Part shown: positions 43,965 through 54,625 of the stretch, piece by piece
How positions within the stretch are numbered: position 1 is the first letter of the stretch
Layout of the letters: the number at the start of each line of letters is the position of its first letter
Assembly (NCBI GenBank): GCA_035438985.1
Contig: DAORJK010000011.1
Coordinates: 38,498 to 102,497, forward strand
Direction: 5' to 3'
Length of the DNA: 64,000 nt
Source of the DNA: UBA4408 sp002389785
GTDB taxonomy: Bacteria; Bacteroidota; Bacteroidia; UBA4408
Position numbers and translations under genes: made by a program
The notes under the pieces: generated by a model
Seen by the model: the letters and a program-made list of their open reading frames with translations, nothing else
Told to the model about the DNA's origin: nothing
The model's database searches: none

Positions 43965-44037
43965 TAGCAATTTCAACAACTTTTTAGTGAACCATGCGTA
44001 TACACTAACACTAGGAAAAAACAGCATTGAATAAATT

Positions 44038-47000
44038 TTGAACACACTAAGATATTTTGCCTGCGTTGGTATTTACCTATTTACATCAGTAATTCAGTTA
44101 AGAGCCCAAGTAGTAATTAATGAATTTTCAGGAGCAAACGCCACTGTAATTGCTGATGAAAAGGGAGATTACCCTGATTGGATAGAACTATACAATCCAG
44201 GAAGTACCTCCGTTAATTTACTGAAGTATGCTTTGAGTGATGATCCCATCCTTCCGGGCAAATGGCGATTTCCAAACGTAATTATAGCCCCCAATGCGCA
44301 TTTGGTTATCATGGCTGATGGAGCTTCTAAATCAAAATTGATTCACCATTGGGAAACAGCTGTTAAATCCAACGATATATGGAGCTACCATTTACCTACT
44401 GCTGCAAGCGATACTAATTGGAGAAACGTATCCTTTAGCGATATCAGCTGGGGCAAGGGAAAAGGAGGGTTTGGATACGGTGATGGAGACGACAGTACGG
44501 TTATTTCAACCTCACGAACGGTTTATTTGCGTAAGAAAGTAACGATTTCGGACACTTCTCAAATTGTAAATGCCTTATTAAATATTGATTACGATGATGG
44601 ATTTGTAGCCTATTTAAATGGGGTTGAAATAGCCCGTGCAAACCTTGGAACGGTTGGTGACCGACCTGCTTATAATGAGTTGGCAAAATCGGAGCACGAA
44701 GCTGTAATGTATCAAGGTGGCCGTCCTGATTCTTTTTTAATTGAGAATTCAGTTTTACGTAATTTGTTGTTACCGGGTACGAATGTGCTTGCAATTGAGG
44801 TGCACAATGCATCAAATTTATCTACAGACTTGTCGGCAATTCCCTTTTTGTCGTTTGGTGTAACACGCAGTAATTACGTTTTTCCTGCTCCTCCCGCTTG
44901 GTTCAGAAATTCAATAAGAGATTATTTGCATTGTAATTTTAAACTGAGCAAAAGCGGCGAAACCATACTTTTATCCGACTCCAATAATACACTTATTGAT
45001 CAAAAGTATACAGGGGTAATGCAAACGGATGTGTCGTATGGGCGCAGCTCCGATGGTGCAACTTCTTGGTGTTACTTTGCAGCACCAACGCCCAATAGCA
45101 GTAATAGTTTAGCTGCTTGCTATGCCGGTGTTTCCAATTTACCAGTGTTTTCTATCGATGGAGGATTTTATCCCGGCACTCGAATGCTAAGCTTATCAGC
45201 CTCACCTGCCAATTCGATTATTCGGTATACAACCGATGGGAGCAATCCAACTTCAGCTTCTCCAATTTATACTTCATCGCTGTTAATCGACACTACTCAA
45301 ACAGTTAAAGCCAGAGTATATTCACCGGGTTTAATACCGAGTCAAATAGTTACGAATACTTATTTTATTGATGAAGATTTTCATCTTCCTGTGATATCCT
45401 TGAGCACTAACCCTGATAATTTATGGAACGATACTACCGGAATTTATGTGTTAGGAAACAATGCCAGTCCAAATTATCCCTACAAGGGCGCAAACTATTG
45501 GCAAGATTGGGAAAAACCGGTAAGTGTTGAATATTACGACAAGCAAAAAAACAAGGTAATTCAGTTTGATGCCGGGTTTAAGATAAATGGAAATTATTCA
45601 CGCACCAAGCCTCAAAAGAGTTTTGAAGTGATGCTCGATAATGAATACGGCATTTCAGAGTTTACGTATCCTTTAATTCCTGAAAAGAAAAATATTTCGA
45701 GTTACAACAATTTTATTTTACGTAATGCCGGTACCGATTGGAACAAGGTGCATTACCGCGATGGATTAATGCAGCGAATCATGAAGGATACCTATACCGG
45801 TTATTTGGGATATGAGCCTTGTGATGTGTTTTTGAATGGACGTTTTTGGGGAGTGTATGAAATTCGTCAAAACGATAATTTTACTTATGTTGAAAAGAAT
45901 TTTGGATACAAAAAATCAGAAATTGATTTGCTTTTTGAAGGTGGTGGCGTTGAGACGAAGAATGGCTCAGATACCGGATTCTTTAACATTTATAATTATG
46001 CTTTAACCGCTAACACAAGTGATTCGAGCTTTTATGAAAGAATGAATGCTGCATTTGATTTGCAGAACTATGCAGATTATTTTATTGCAGAAACCTATTA
46101 TGTAAATAATGATTGGATTGGCGATTGGTCGAATAACATTAAGTTGTGGCGCCCCAGAGCTGCCGGCGGTAAATGGAAATATATTCTATACGATTTGGAT
46201 TTTGGAATGGGATTATACAGTTCCTATACAACCGATAAATTAAGTGAATTAATAGCTCCTGTTGACAACTGTTACCAAAGCGATTTGTTTAATGCAATGG
46301 TTGCCAATCCTATCTTTAAAAATTATTTTATCAACCGCTATGCGGATTTAATTAATACCATTTATTATCCTGCAAATGTTCGTAAGATTGCTTACCAAAT
46401 GCGCGATTCCATTGCTATGGACATGCCGCAACAATTTGCTCGTTGGGGCGGTAGTGATAGCAGTTGGGCACAAAATATAGCCGGACTCATAAACTTTACA
46501 AACAAACGCCCGCAACGTGCCTTGAATCACATTGAAAGCAATTTTAATTTAAACGGGCAAGTTGTTTTAACCTTAGATGCGCAACCTGCCGGTGCCGGAA
46601 GAATTCAAATTAGCACCATCGTTCCCGATTCGTTACCATGGAAAGGTACTTACTTTAAAGGAAATCCGGTGAGTATTACTGCTATTCCAAATCCCGGTTA
46701 TGCATTCGATCATTGGGGTACGAATAATTCGATTAGTGCTACTGATTCTACTCAAACCATTCGCATTAATTTTACTTCCTCTGATTCGGTTGTTGCATAT
46801 TTTACAGGATCTTCCATTGTTCCGCACATTACCTTTAGTGAAATTAATTACCAATCGTCCGATTCAGCTGATGCCGGCGATTGGGTTGAATTCCATAATC
46901 CCGATTCGGTTGACATAGACCTTAGTGGCTGGAAATTCAGAGATAACGATGATTTGCACACTTTTACCTTTCCACTAGGAACCGTGATTGAAGCGAATTC

Positions 47001-49971
47001 TCATCTGGTTTTAGCAGAAGATTTAGCAAAGTTTGATGCGATTTATGAACCCGATCAAATACACAATCATCATGGACATAGTGATGAACATCATTCACAT
47101 CGCACTACGCCCAGACATGAGTCGTTTGACCTCAATTATAACAGCAATGTAATTGGTCCCTTAAGTTTTGCCTTTTCGAATAGCGGTGAATTATTACGTT
47201 TGTACGATTACCGTGATTCGTTGCATGTTTCAATGACATTTTCGAAGTTGCCTCCTTGGCCTATCTTGCCTGCAGGACAAGGTTATACACTTGAATCGAT
47301 CAACAACAATCCCGATTTAGACAATGGCGATAATTGGTTTGCAGGTTGCATCGGAGGTTCACCGGCAACGTTTTATACCCCGGCAATAGCAAACATTTTG
47401 GCCGATTCGGTGGTGACTATTTGTGAAGGAGACTCAGTGCAATTATCTGCTTCAGTAGGTAATGCTTTTAAGTACCAATGGTTGAAAGACGGGCAAGAAA
47501 TGCAGGATGCAAATTCTGCTTCAATATTAATTGCCGATTCAGGCGCTTATCAGGTAAGAATAAAACGAATTGGATGTGAGTCAATTTCGTCCATAGTAAA
47601 GGTAAAAATAGTTTCTAAGCCAAATGCTCACATACAATCTCCTGCAATAGCTGTGGTTTGTGAAGGTAGTTTAATATCGCTACTTGCTGATTCATTGGCA
47701 GGCCAAAATTTTTCGTGGTACAAAAATGATACTTTGCTCAATGTTGCCAATGCTGCCAGTATAAGTGTTGCCGATTCGGGATATTATTTTGTGGTAGTCA
47801 GCGATAATTCATGTAGTAAGAAATCTCAACTCATTGAAGTAGAAGAGCATGTTTTACCATTGGCAGAATTAATTCAGGACAGCCTTTATAGTTTTTGCAG
47901 CGGCAATTATCAGCTGCTACATGCGCCATCTGTAAACGGATACAGCTATCAATGGTTGTTGAACGATAGCTTGTTAGCTGGTGCAAATGATTCCACTTTT
48001 GCAGCTTACGCTGAAGGTGAATATTCGTTTATTACTTCTGCAAATAGCTGCTCTAAACGTTCTCCAAGCATCCACATCGAATTGTATGACTTACCAAAAA
48101 CCTTTGTGCAAGCAAACGACAGCTTGGCTTTTTGTTATGGAGGAAACGGAATATTGCAAGCATATAGCGATTCAACCTATCTATATCAATGGTTTAAAAA
48201 CGACACCTTACTTGTAGGCGCCGATTCATCCAGCTTGCAAGTAGATGCTGCCGGCAGTTATATCTTAAAAGTACAAAATGCAAACTGTACAGTTTATGAT
48301 ACAGTACAAGTTGTTTTTAACTCAAATCCTACCCCGGTTATTGCAGGCGATTCAAACCTTGTTCTTTGTGCAGGTACATCATATCAGTTAAAAGTAGCAC
48401 AAGGTATCAGTTACACGTATCAATGGATGAAAGACAGTACAATACTGGCTGGTGCAACTAATTACAAATACATAGTTTCCGATTCAGGTAAGTACTCTGT
48501 AGTGGTTAATCTTGGAGCTTGTCAAGGTCATTCTAATACGATTCAAGTTTCAATTCATGCCTTACCACAAAGCGAAATTTTTGCTTCCGATACCACTAGC
48601 TTTTGCGAAAATGAATCGGTGTATTTGTTTAGTTCATCCAATCCTGAATATACTTATCAATGGTATAAAAATGGAAGCGCATTATTGGGGCAAAATGATA
48701 CAGGGTACACTGCAACACAAAGTGGAAACTATACACTTGTGACTACTGATAGCCTTTGTTTGAAAGCCAGCAATGCAATATCAGTGAGTGTGAAACCCCT
48801 TCCCGATAATTCAATTGGTATTTCAGGTTCAACACATTTGTGTAGTGGTGATTCCGTTTTACTTAGCGCCTATTCAGGAATTAATTACAACTACCAATGG
48901 TATAAAAACGGAGCAGCACTTGGACTTGGTAATGCACAATTACTGCTTGCAGATTCAGGATTTTATTCCTTGCGAGTGGAGTTAAATAATTGCTTCAATT
49001 ATAGCGACACCTTTAAGATAACCCAAAATAGAGCCTTGCAAGCAATCGTTCTTTCGGCTGATACTGTAAGTATTTGTGCAGGTAGTACCTACACTTTTGC
49101 TGCTCAAGCACCTGCAGGTGTTGCTTATTTATGGTATTTAAATTCGCAAGTTATTCCATTTGCTAGCGATTCAATTTACCAAGCAACAAGCAGTGGAGCA
49201 TATACGGTAGAGGTAGTAGATTCAACATGCAGTGCACGCTCTTCTCAAAAAGTGTTGCAACATTTTGCTCCTATTTTGGTAAGTCTATCTTCCTTTGCTG
49301 CGGTTTGTGAAAAAGATTCGGCCTTTGAATTAAGTGGTGGAATGCCTGCAGGTGGACAATACAGTGGAAACGGCGTTAATGGCTTAACTTTTTATCCGGA
49401 TTCAGCCGGCGTTGGAAACAACGTAATTTATTATTCTGTTACGGATACTAATCAATGTGTAGCTACAGCTAATTCTATCATTGAAGTGAAAGATCGCGTA
49501 AATACACCGCTAATTACTCAACAATTTAATCAGTTGCAAAGCTCAGCTGCAAGCGGAAATCAATGGTATTTAAACGATACTTTACTTCCGGGTGCAACAC
49601 AAGCTACTTATGTGCCGCTTCAAAACGGAATGTATAGTGTAATTGTATCGGATGCACAATTGTGTAATTCAGATCCCGGCTATTTTTCATTCCTAAGTTT
49701 AGGTAAGGAAGAACTTAGCAACTTGAATGATATTTTACTCTACCCTAATCCCGGAAATGGTTTGATAACACTGCAACTTCCAACATTGTATAGTGGAAAG
49801 TTAACCGTAGTTGTGACGAATGTTTTAGGTGAATTGGTGTTTTTACAAAGCGAACAAGTTACAAGTGTACTAAGCAAATCAATTGATTTACGTAGCTTGA
49901 ACAAGGGTGTATATTTTATTCAAGTAAACACCGGAATTCAAAATGAACCCCAAAAATTAATTGTGAAATAA
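44038..49971 (+). CDS. Giant T9SS-secreted CotH/lamin-tail/Ig-like surface protein
   Basis: The 1977-residue protein starts at a TTG (44038); an in-frame stop lies just upstream and no ATG precedes the signal peptide. Domains in order: lamin-tail domain (about 24-110, VVINEFSGANATVIADEKGD), a beta-sandwich with GKGGFGYGDGDDST, and a chitobiase C-terminal-like domain (about 375-440, IIRYTTDGSNPTSASPIYTS). A CotH kinase-like domain follows (about 450-800, RNAGTDWNKVHYRDGLMQRI and YILYDLDFGMGLY). Then come an InlB-type repeat (near 850-925), a second lamin-tail domain holding a His-rich insert near 1003-1027, and eight tandem Ig-like repeats with YQW (about 1120-1740). A T9SS type A tail ends it. 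CotH-like proteins include spore-coat kinases; the role here is probably cell-surface. Confidence 0.88.
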   Translation: MNTLRYFACVGIYLFTSVIQLRAQVVINEFSGANATVIADEKGDYPDWIELYNPGSTSVNLLKYALSDDPILPGKWRFPNVIIAPNAHLVIMADGASKSKLIHHWETAVKSNDIWSYHLPTAASDTNWRNVSFSDISWGKGKGGFGYGDGDDSTVISTSRTVYLRKKVTISDTSQIVNALLNIDYDDGFVAYLNGVEIARANLGTVGDRPAYNELAKSEHEAVMYQGGRPDSFLIENSVLRNLLLPGTNVLAIEVHNASNLSTDLSAIPFLSFGVTRSNYVFPAPPAWFRNSIRDYLHCNFKLSKSGETILLSDSNNTLIDQKYTGVMQTDVSYGRSSDGATSWCYFAAPTPNSSNSLAACYAGVSNLPVFSIDGGFYPGTRMLSLSASPANSIIRYTTDGSNPTSASPIYTSSLLIDTTQTVKARVYSPGLIPSQIVTNTYFIDEDFHLPVISLSTNPDNLWNDTTGIYVLGNNASPNYPYKGANYWQDWEKPVSVEYYDKQKNKVIQFDAGFKINGNYSRTKPQKSFEVMLDNEYGISEFTYPLIPEKKNISSYNNFILRNAGTDWNKVHYRDGLMQRIMKDTYTGYLGYEPCDVFLNGRFWGVYEIRQNDNFTYVEKNFGYKKSEIDLLFEGGGVETKNGSDTGFFNIYNYALTANTSDSSFYERMNAAFDLQNYADYFIAETYYVNNDWIGDWSNNIKLWRPRAAGGKWKYILYDLDFGMGLYSSYTTDKLSELIAPVDNCYQSDLFNAMVANPIFKNYFINRYADLINTIYYPANVRKIAYQMRDSIAMDMPQQFARWGGSDSSWAQNIAGLINFTNKRPQRALNHIESNFNLNGQVVLTLDAQPAGAGRIQISTIVPDSLPWKGTYFKGNPVSITAIPNPGYAFDHWGTNNSISATDSTQTIRINFTSSDSVVAYFTGSSIVPHITFSEINYQSSDSADAGDWVEFHNPDSVDIDLSGWKFRDNDDLHTFTFPLGTVIEANSHLVLAEDLAKFDAIYEPDQIHNHHGHSDEHHSHRTTPRHESFDLNYNSNVIGPLSFAFSNSGELLRLYDYRDSLHVSMTFSKLPPWPILPAGQGYTLESINNNPDLDNGDNWFAGCIGGSPATFYTPAIANILADSVVTICEGDSVQLSASVGNAFKYQWLKDGQEMQDANSASILIADSGAYQVRIKRIGCESISSIVKVKIVSKPNAHIQSPAIAVVCEGSLISLLADSLAGQNFSWYKNDTLLNVANAASISVADSGYYFVVVSDNSCSKKSQLIEVEEHVLPLAELIQDSLYSFCSGNYQLLHAPSVNGYSYQWLLNDSLLAGANDSTFAAYAEGEYSFITSANSCSKRSPSIHIELYDLPKTFVQANDSLAFCYGGNGILQAYSDSTYLYQWFKNDTLLVGADSSSLQVDAAGSYILKVQNANCTVYDTVQVVFNSNPTPVIAGDSNLVLCAGTSYQLKVAQGISYTYQWMKDSTILAGATNYKYIVSDSGKYSVVVNLGACQGHSNTIQVSIHALPQSEIFASDTTSFCENESVYLFSSSNPEYTYQWYKNGSALLGQNDTGYTATQSGNYTLVTTDSLCLKASNAISVSVKPLPDNSIGISGSTHLCSGDSVLLSAYSGINYNYQWYKNGAALGLGNAQLLLADSGFYSLRVELNNCFNYSDTFKITQNRALQAIVLSADTVSICAGSTYTFAAQAPAGVAYLWYLNSQVIPFASDSIYQATSSGAYTVEVVDSTCSARSSQKVLQHFAPILVSLSSFAAVCEKDSAFELSGGMPAGGQYSGNGVNGLTFYPDSAGVGNNVIYYSVTDTNQCVATANSIIEVKDRVNTPLITQQFNQLQSSAASGNQWYLNDTLLPGATQATYVPLQNGMYSVIVSDAQLCNSDPGYFSFLSLGKEELSNLNDILLYPNPGNGLITLQLPTLYSGKLTVVVTNVLGELVFLQSEQVTSVLSKSIDLRSLNKGVYFIQVNTGIQNEPQKLIVK

Positions 49972-49976
49972 CACAA

Positions 49977-50732
49977 TTAGTAAGATTGAAGGTAGTTTAA
50001 AAACAGCTGAAGACCTTGTCTCTTTTGATCATCAAAGTTATACTGTATATTTTCAGTCAGGTACTGTGATGCATTCAAACCCGGAATTTTTTGTTGGTTC
50101 AATTGATTAATCACTTCCTGAATATTGGATATTCCATATTCAATCGCTGCATTGAAATGATCAAGTTGCTCATCGGTCAACTTTTTATTCGCCACCCAAG
50201 CAGCAAATACAAAGGGCAATCCGGTGAATTTTTTCCAGGCTTGCGCTAAATCGTAGGAGTAAGCAAACCTGTTTTTTAATTCAAAGGTACGGTCACCAAT
50301 AACTACGGCTGCTGTTGTTCCTTTAATGTGAGAAATAAAATCTGCTTCTGCAGCTTTCCATGTTGGAGTCTGTTTCCAATGTTCACGAAATAAAACTTGT
50401 ACCAACTGTACTGAGGTACGTGAATGAAAATCGAGCAACACCGTTTTTATTTCTTCTAAAGGAACCTCGCTCAACAATAAAACAGAACCTACTTCGCCAT
50501 CGGCGCCAATGCAATACTTTGTAAGCAGTTGGGGTTGATGTAATAGGGGTAAAATGGCAACCGGCACCAATCCCACATCTATACTGCCATCGAGTAATTT
50601 TTGTGCGCATACCGATGGAATATCCTTTTCGATACTAAATGCTTTGGGCCCGGTATAATTTTCGAGTCCGTAAATAAAGGGAAGCGAATTGATATAACTT
50701 ACAACAGATACTCTTAGTGTATTTTGGTGCAT
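49977..50732 (-). CDS. mqnA: Chorismate dehydratase MqnA (futalosine menaquinone pathway)
   Basis: The 251-residue protein begins with RVSVVSYINSLPFIYGL and continues with the MqnA/MqnD-family substrate-binding fold: DGSIDVGLVPVAILPLL, CIGADGEVGSVLLLSEVP, TVLLDFHSRTSVQLVQVLF and AAVVIGDRTFELKN. MqnA removes water from chorismate to give 3-enolpyruvylbenzoate, the first step of the futalosine route to menaquinone. It lies convergent to the CotH gene (5 bases apart) and 39 bases downstream of the TPR gene. Confidence 0.93.
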   Translation of the reverse strand: MHQNTLRVSVVSYINSLPFIYGLENYTGPKAFSIEKDIPSVCAQKLLDGSIDVGLVPVAILPLLHQPQLLTKYCIGADGEVGSVLLLSEVPLEEIKTVLLDFHSRTSVQLVQVLFREHWKQTPTWKAAEADFISHIKGTTAAVVIGDRTFELKNRFAYSYDLAQAWKKFTGLPFVFAAWVANKKLTDEQLDHFNAAIEYGISNIQEVINQLNQQKIPGLNASQYLTENIQYNFDDQKRQGLQLFLNYLQSY

Positions 50733-50771
50733 AAAATTTTACAAGGAATGCTTTGGTAAACAGGTTGAAAT

Positions 50772-52604
50772 TTAATTTACGATAGCATCACCGCGCAGTT
50801 TTCTAAAACGTTTACGTGCTTCGGAAACAAATAAACTTCCCGGATAATTCGTTAAAACTTCTTGGTAGTATTCCTTTGCTTTTTCTAAATTTTTAAATTG
50901 ATAATGATATAACTCCGCCAGTTTATAAGTAGCATCATCTCCTAATATATCGCTCGAATACTTTTCGCGAATCAATTCTAAATAAGTTGCTGCTTTTTCG
51001 AAATTCGTTTTCTTAAAAGCGACTTGATATTTCTTATACAAAATTTCATCGTCGAGCGAATGTGTTGGATATTCTTTGCTGATGCTATCTAAAGTTAACA
51101 ACGATAAGCTGTCTTTGTTTTGAAGCAACAATAAATCGGCTCGTGCAAACATTTGTAAAGGAATATAATTCGAATCAACCGTATTGTCGCTTATCAGTAA
51201 TGACAGGTCTAATGCATCGTTGGCTATTAATTTGGAAGTCGCTGATTTCAATACATCGAGTTGGGCATGGCTCCATTCAAAATCGCCGTGGTAGTAGGAG
51301 AGGCGAGCGTTTCTGAACTTCGCATCTTGCCCGATGGGTTCTTCTTTAAAGGATTTTTCTACTTGAGAATACAGCAGGGTTGTTTCCCAAATTTCTCCGG
51401 TAAACAATAAAATATCGGCCAATTCTAATTTGCATTCGGCTATGCTTTTAGCATCGGCTCTGGGCATTTCAATGGCTTCGTTCAAAATATCTATTGCTGT
51501 ATCAGCCCTATCTAAATAAAATGCTTCCAAATGTGCCAGGCCTTTAATTAAGGGCAAGGTAGTCGGCGATTTTCCCAACTCAGCAATAGTTGAAATATAA
51601 GTACTTTTCAGTTTCATCAAATCAGCCGAAGTGAATGCCGGATTGGTGGTAATTTTTGTATTCAACACATTCACCATTTCCATGCGTGCTGTATGATAAT
51701 GCTGGCTATTTTTTCCCAAATCAATGATGTATTGATAGCATTTGATGGCAATATCATAATCTTTATTTGCAGCAGCTAAACTGGCCAATGGCAGAATTTT
51801 GGCCCCTTGCAATTGTTGTCGTTTTTCGAGTGCTTTACTTTGAAAAAATGCCGATTCAAAATCCTTTTCTTGAATGTATTGCCATATCAACATCTCCGAA
51901 AAAGTAACATTCGCAGGGCTGGTTTGGATTTTTTTTAAGAGTTGAGTTTTGAGCAATTTGTTTTTCTTGCCTCCTTCGTCATCTCCGATTGAAGTTTGCA
52001 AAGCGTTTTGTACACTTTGTAAATAGCCGTTATTTATATCCAGCACATCCAGGTACTCTTTGATCATACTTTCAAAATCGCCTTTTTGATTATAAAGTTC
52101 GGCCAGTTCAAAATTAAAACCATACACTTCACCCACCAGTTTTCGACCGCGCAGATAGGTTTTCATTGCCCAGTCGTTTTCACCTAAATCAATAAAATAG
52201 CGAGCAACATTTATTACTTGATTTTGATCGGGCGACATCGCAGCTATTACTCCTTCGAATTCTTTTTTTGCTTTATCGGGTTCATCGGCTGTTTTAAACA
52301 CACGGCCAACATCAACACGGTATTGCAATTCCTGCGGGTTTCGACGCACTTGTTTTTTAGCAAGTTTTTCGGCAGTTTTAAAATCTTTGGTACTGAGCAA
52401 ACAATCGAGATAATGCTGGTAATAATTTAACTCATCGGGATTTCGGTTAAACAATTTTTCATACAGCGCAAGTGCTTTTTCAAATTCGCCCTGACTGTAG
52501 TATTGCATGGCCAATTGCTCGGTTTTATCGTCTTGCGCCAAGAGTTGTGTAGCCGGGAATAATGCTACCAAACAAAATACAAATACAGCACGTATAGTTT
52601 TCAT
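50772..52604 (-). CDS. Secreted TPR-repeat protein
   Basis: The 610-residue protein has a signal peptide (cleavage after ATQLLAQ) and tetratricopeptide repeats over nearly its whole length: YYSQGEFEKALALYEKLFNR, LSTKDFKTAEKLAKKQVRRN, LARYFIDLGENDW-type units, and YHYQFKNLEKAKEYYQEVL near the end. It should be a periplasmic protein-interaction scaffold. A BamD/YbgF-like ending (TNYPGSLFVSEARKRFRKLR) suggests an envelope-assembly role, without proof. The start overlaps the stop of the lipoprotein gene by 4 bases (ATGA), so the two are translationally coupled and probably act together. Confidence 0.82.
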   Translation of the reverse strand: MKTIRAVFVFCLVALFPATQLLAQDDKTEQLAMQYYSQGEFEKALALYEKLFNRNPDELNYYQHYLDCLLSTKDFKTAEKLAKKQVRRNPQELQYRVDVGRVFKTADEPDKAKKEFEGVIAAMSPDQNQVINVARYFIDLGENDWAMKTYLRGRKLVGEVYGFNFELAELYNQKGDFESMIKEYLDVLDINNGYLQSVQNALQTSIGDDEGGKKNKLLKTQLLKKIQTSPANVTFSEMLIWQYIQEKDFESAFFQSKALEKRQQLQGAKILPLASLAAANKDYDIAIKCYQYIIDLGKNSQHYHTARMEMVNVLNTKITTNPAFTSADLMKLKSTYISTIAELGKSPTTLPLIKGLAHLEAFYLDRADTAIDILNEAIEMPRADAKSIAECKLELADILLFTGEIWETTLLYSQVEKSFKEEPIGQDAKFRNARLSYYHGDFEWSHAQLDVLKSATSKLIANDALDLSLLISDNTVDSNYIPLQMFARADLLLLQNKDSLSLLTLDSISKEYPTHSLDDEILYKKYQVAFKKTNFEKAATYLELIREKYSSDILGDDATYKLAELYHYQFKNLEKAKEYYQEVLTNYPGSLFVSEARKRFRKLRGDAIVN

Positions 52605-53158
52605 TTTTTTAAACTATCAATAACTAGTTGAACCTTAGGTTGCAATTGTTTAAACTGAGCTTCATGCCTGGTAAATTCAGCTTTTTTTGAAAGTACAAAA
52701 GCCGAAATTTTACTGACTGCAGTAGATTCTGATTCAAAATATTTTTCAAATTGCTCTTTTGATAAATCAGTTTTTTCGGCATCGTGTTTCAAATTCAGCA
52801 ATTGCATTTTTGTAAAATCTAGTTCTTTTTTCAGCATCACTTCCTGCTTGCCTGCAGTTGCTTTTTCTTCTTCCTCTTCCTCGTTGATGCTTTTGTAGCT
52901 ATTTAAAAGTATGGCTGTTTGCTGCGTAAGTGTATCCGTAAAGTTGCTTTGTATAAATTCTAAATCCTGTTTTATTTTTTGAGCTCTGGCTTCTTCTTCT
53001 TCAAAATTAAGGGTAGCAACTACTTGGTTGGTTGAATCGAGTTGTAAACTTAAACGATTGATGCGCTCCATATTTTGTGCATTGGGCTGATTACAGGCTA
53101 CCATGAGTAAGCAACTTCCAAGAAGCAAGCAAGTAAATTTTTGAAGTAGTTGATACAT
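52601..53158 (-). CDS. Uncharacterised coiled-coil lipoprotein
   Basis: The 185-residue protein has a lipobox (LLMVAC, Cys at 22) after a hydrophobic signal, so it is a predicted outer- or inner-membrane lipoprotein. The rest is charged helix with coiled-coil character (LSLQLDSTNQVVATLNFEEE, SINEEEEEEKATAGKQEVML, HEAQFKQLQPKVQLVIDSLK). No family recognised. It overlaps the TPR gene by 4 bases, and the pair likely forms a complex in the periplasm. Confidence 0.78.
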   Translation of the reverse strand: MYQLLQKFTCLLLGSCLLMVACNQPNAQNMERINRLSLQLDSTNQVVATLNFEEEEARAQKIKQDLEFIQSNFTDTLTQQTAILLNSYKSINEEEEEEKATAGKQEVMLKKELDFTKMQLLNLKHDAEKTDLSKEQFEKYFESESTAVSKISAFVLSKKAEFTRHEAQFKQLQPKVQLVIDSLKK

Positions 53159-53353
53159 GTAAGTTAAAGGAATACTTAAGTACAGAATTAGAAAATCAAT
53201 TTCGACTCAGGCAAATTTACTAAAATCAACCGCACCCGAGCTTTTTTAAGACTATTTAGCAATTGGTCGAGTGAGGCCATTAAAGTAATTGGCGCAGCTA
53301 TTTAGAACGAGATACCACTATTTGTAAAAAATGCCCCACCAAAGTTATTGGTC

Positions 53354-54625
53354 TTAATTAATCCATTCAAAACCTGTATAAGGCACCAAGGCTTTAGGAA
53401 TTCGAATTCCTTTTTCGCTTTGATTATTCTCGAGCAATGAAGCAACAATACGCGGCAATGCCAAGGCACTTCCGTTTAAGGTATGGGCTAATTGAGGTTT
53501 AGCATCTCCTTCTTTAAAGCGTAATTTTAAGCGATTGCTTTGAAAGGTTTCAAAATTAGAAACTGAGCTTACTTCGAGCCATTTTTGTTGTGCTGCACTG
53601 TAGGCTTCAAAATCGTAGGTTAAAGCAGAAGCAAAACTCATATCTCCTCCACACAATTTTAAAATGCGAAATGGCAATTCCAGCTGACGCATCAATCCTG
53701 CAACATATTCGCGCATTTCTTCAAGGGTTTGGTAGCTTTTATCGGGATGTGCAATTTGAACAATTTCAACTTTATCAAATTGATGCAAACGATTTAAACC
53801 GCGCACATCTTTACCATAACTTCCTGCTTCGCGTCGGAAACAAGGAGTGTAGCCGCAATTTTTAATGGGAAACTGTTCTGCCTTTAATATTACATCCCGG
53901 TAAATATTGGTAATGGGCACTTCGGCAGTAGGAATAAGGTATAAATTATCAACACCAACATGGTACATTTGACCTTCCTTATCCGGCAATTGACCGGTAC
54001 CGTATCCACTGGCTTCATTCACCATAATGGGCGGTTGCACTTCTAAATAGCCGGCAGCAGTGGCATTGTCTAAAAAGAAATTAATTAAGGCACGTTGCAG
54101 TCGGGCTCCTTTTCCTTTATACACCGGAAATCCTGCACCGGTAAGTTTCACGCCCAATTCAAAATCGATCAAATCATATTTTGCGGCAAGCTCCCAATGC
54201 GGTTTTGCATCGGCATACAAAGTAGGAATAGTGCCCTCCTGAAATACATTTTCATTTTCCTCAGGACTTTTACCTTTGGGTACTTTTGGACTAGGAGTAT
54301 TGGGAATTATGAGTAATAATTTATGTTGCTCCGCTTCAATTTCACTCAATGCTTCCTCCAGCTTTTTTGAACTTTCTTTTAGGGCTCCACTCTTATTTTT
54401 TAAATCGTCGCCTTCTGCTTTTTTGCCCGATTTGTATAATTCACCCACCTGCTTAGCCAGCGTATTTGCTTCATTTAACAAAGCATCCAATTCATTTTGT
54501 GTGCGGCGGCGATCGTTGTCGAGCTCCAATACTTTTTCGATGCTTTCTTTAGCATCAAAATTTTTAATAGACAAGCGATTAATAACTTCTTCCTTGTTTT
54601 CGCGGATATAATTGAGTTGTAACAT
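53354..54625 (-). CDS. serS: Serine--tRNA ligase
   Basis: The 423-residue enzyme has the N-terminal antiparallel coiled coil that binds the tRNA long variable arm (about 30-110). The class II catalytic core shows TAEVPITNIYRDVIL and motif 2, FRREAGSYGKDVRGLNRLHQ. Motif 3 lies near NGSALALPRIVASLLENNQ. It charges tRNA-Ser with serine in the cytoplasm. Length and start (MLQLNYIRENKEEVINRLSI) are standard. Single gene, about 195 bases from the lipoprotein gene downstream. Confidence 0.97.
   Translation of the reverse strand: MLQLNYIRENKEEVINRLSIKNFDAKESIEKVLELDNDRRRTQNELDALLNEANTLAKQVGELYKSGKKAEGDDLKNKSGALKESSKKLEEALSEIEAEQHKLLLIIPNTPSPKVPKGKSPEENENVFQEGTIPTLYADAKPHWELAAKYDLIDFELGVKLTGAGFPVYKGKGARLQRALINFFLDNATAAGYLEVQPPIMVNEASGYGTGQLPDKEGQMYHVGVDNLYLIPTAEVPITNIYRDVILKAEQFPIKNCGYTPCFRREAGSYGKDVRGLNRLHQFDKVEIVQIAHPDKSYQTLEEMREYVAGLMRQLELPFRILKLCGGDMSFASALTYDFEAYSAAQQKWLEVSSVSNFETFQSNRLKLRFKEGDAKPQLAHTLNGSALALPRIVASLLENNQSEKGIRIPKALVPYTGFEWIN

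Noticed and set aside
47398..49260. Possible CRISPR-like periodicity
   Set aside because: The periodicity (about 250-270 bases) comes from the Ig-like repeats of the giant protein, with no short identical repeats or spacers.
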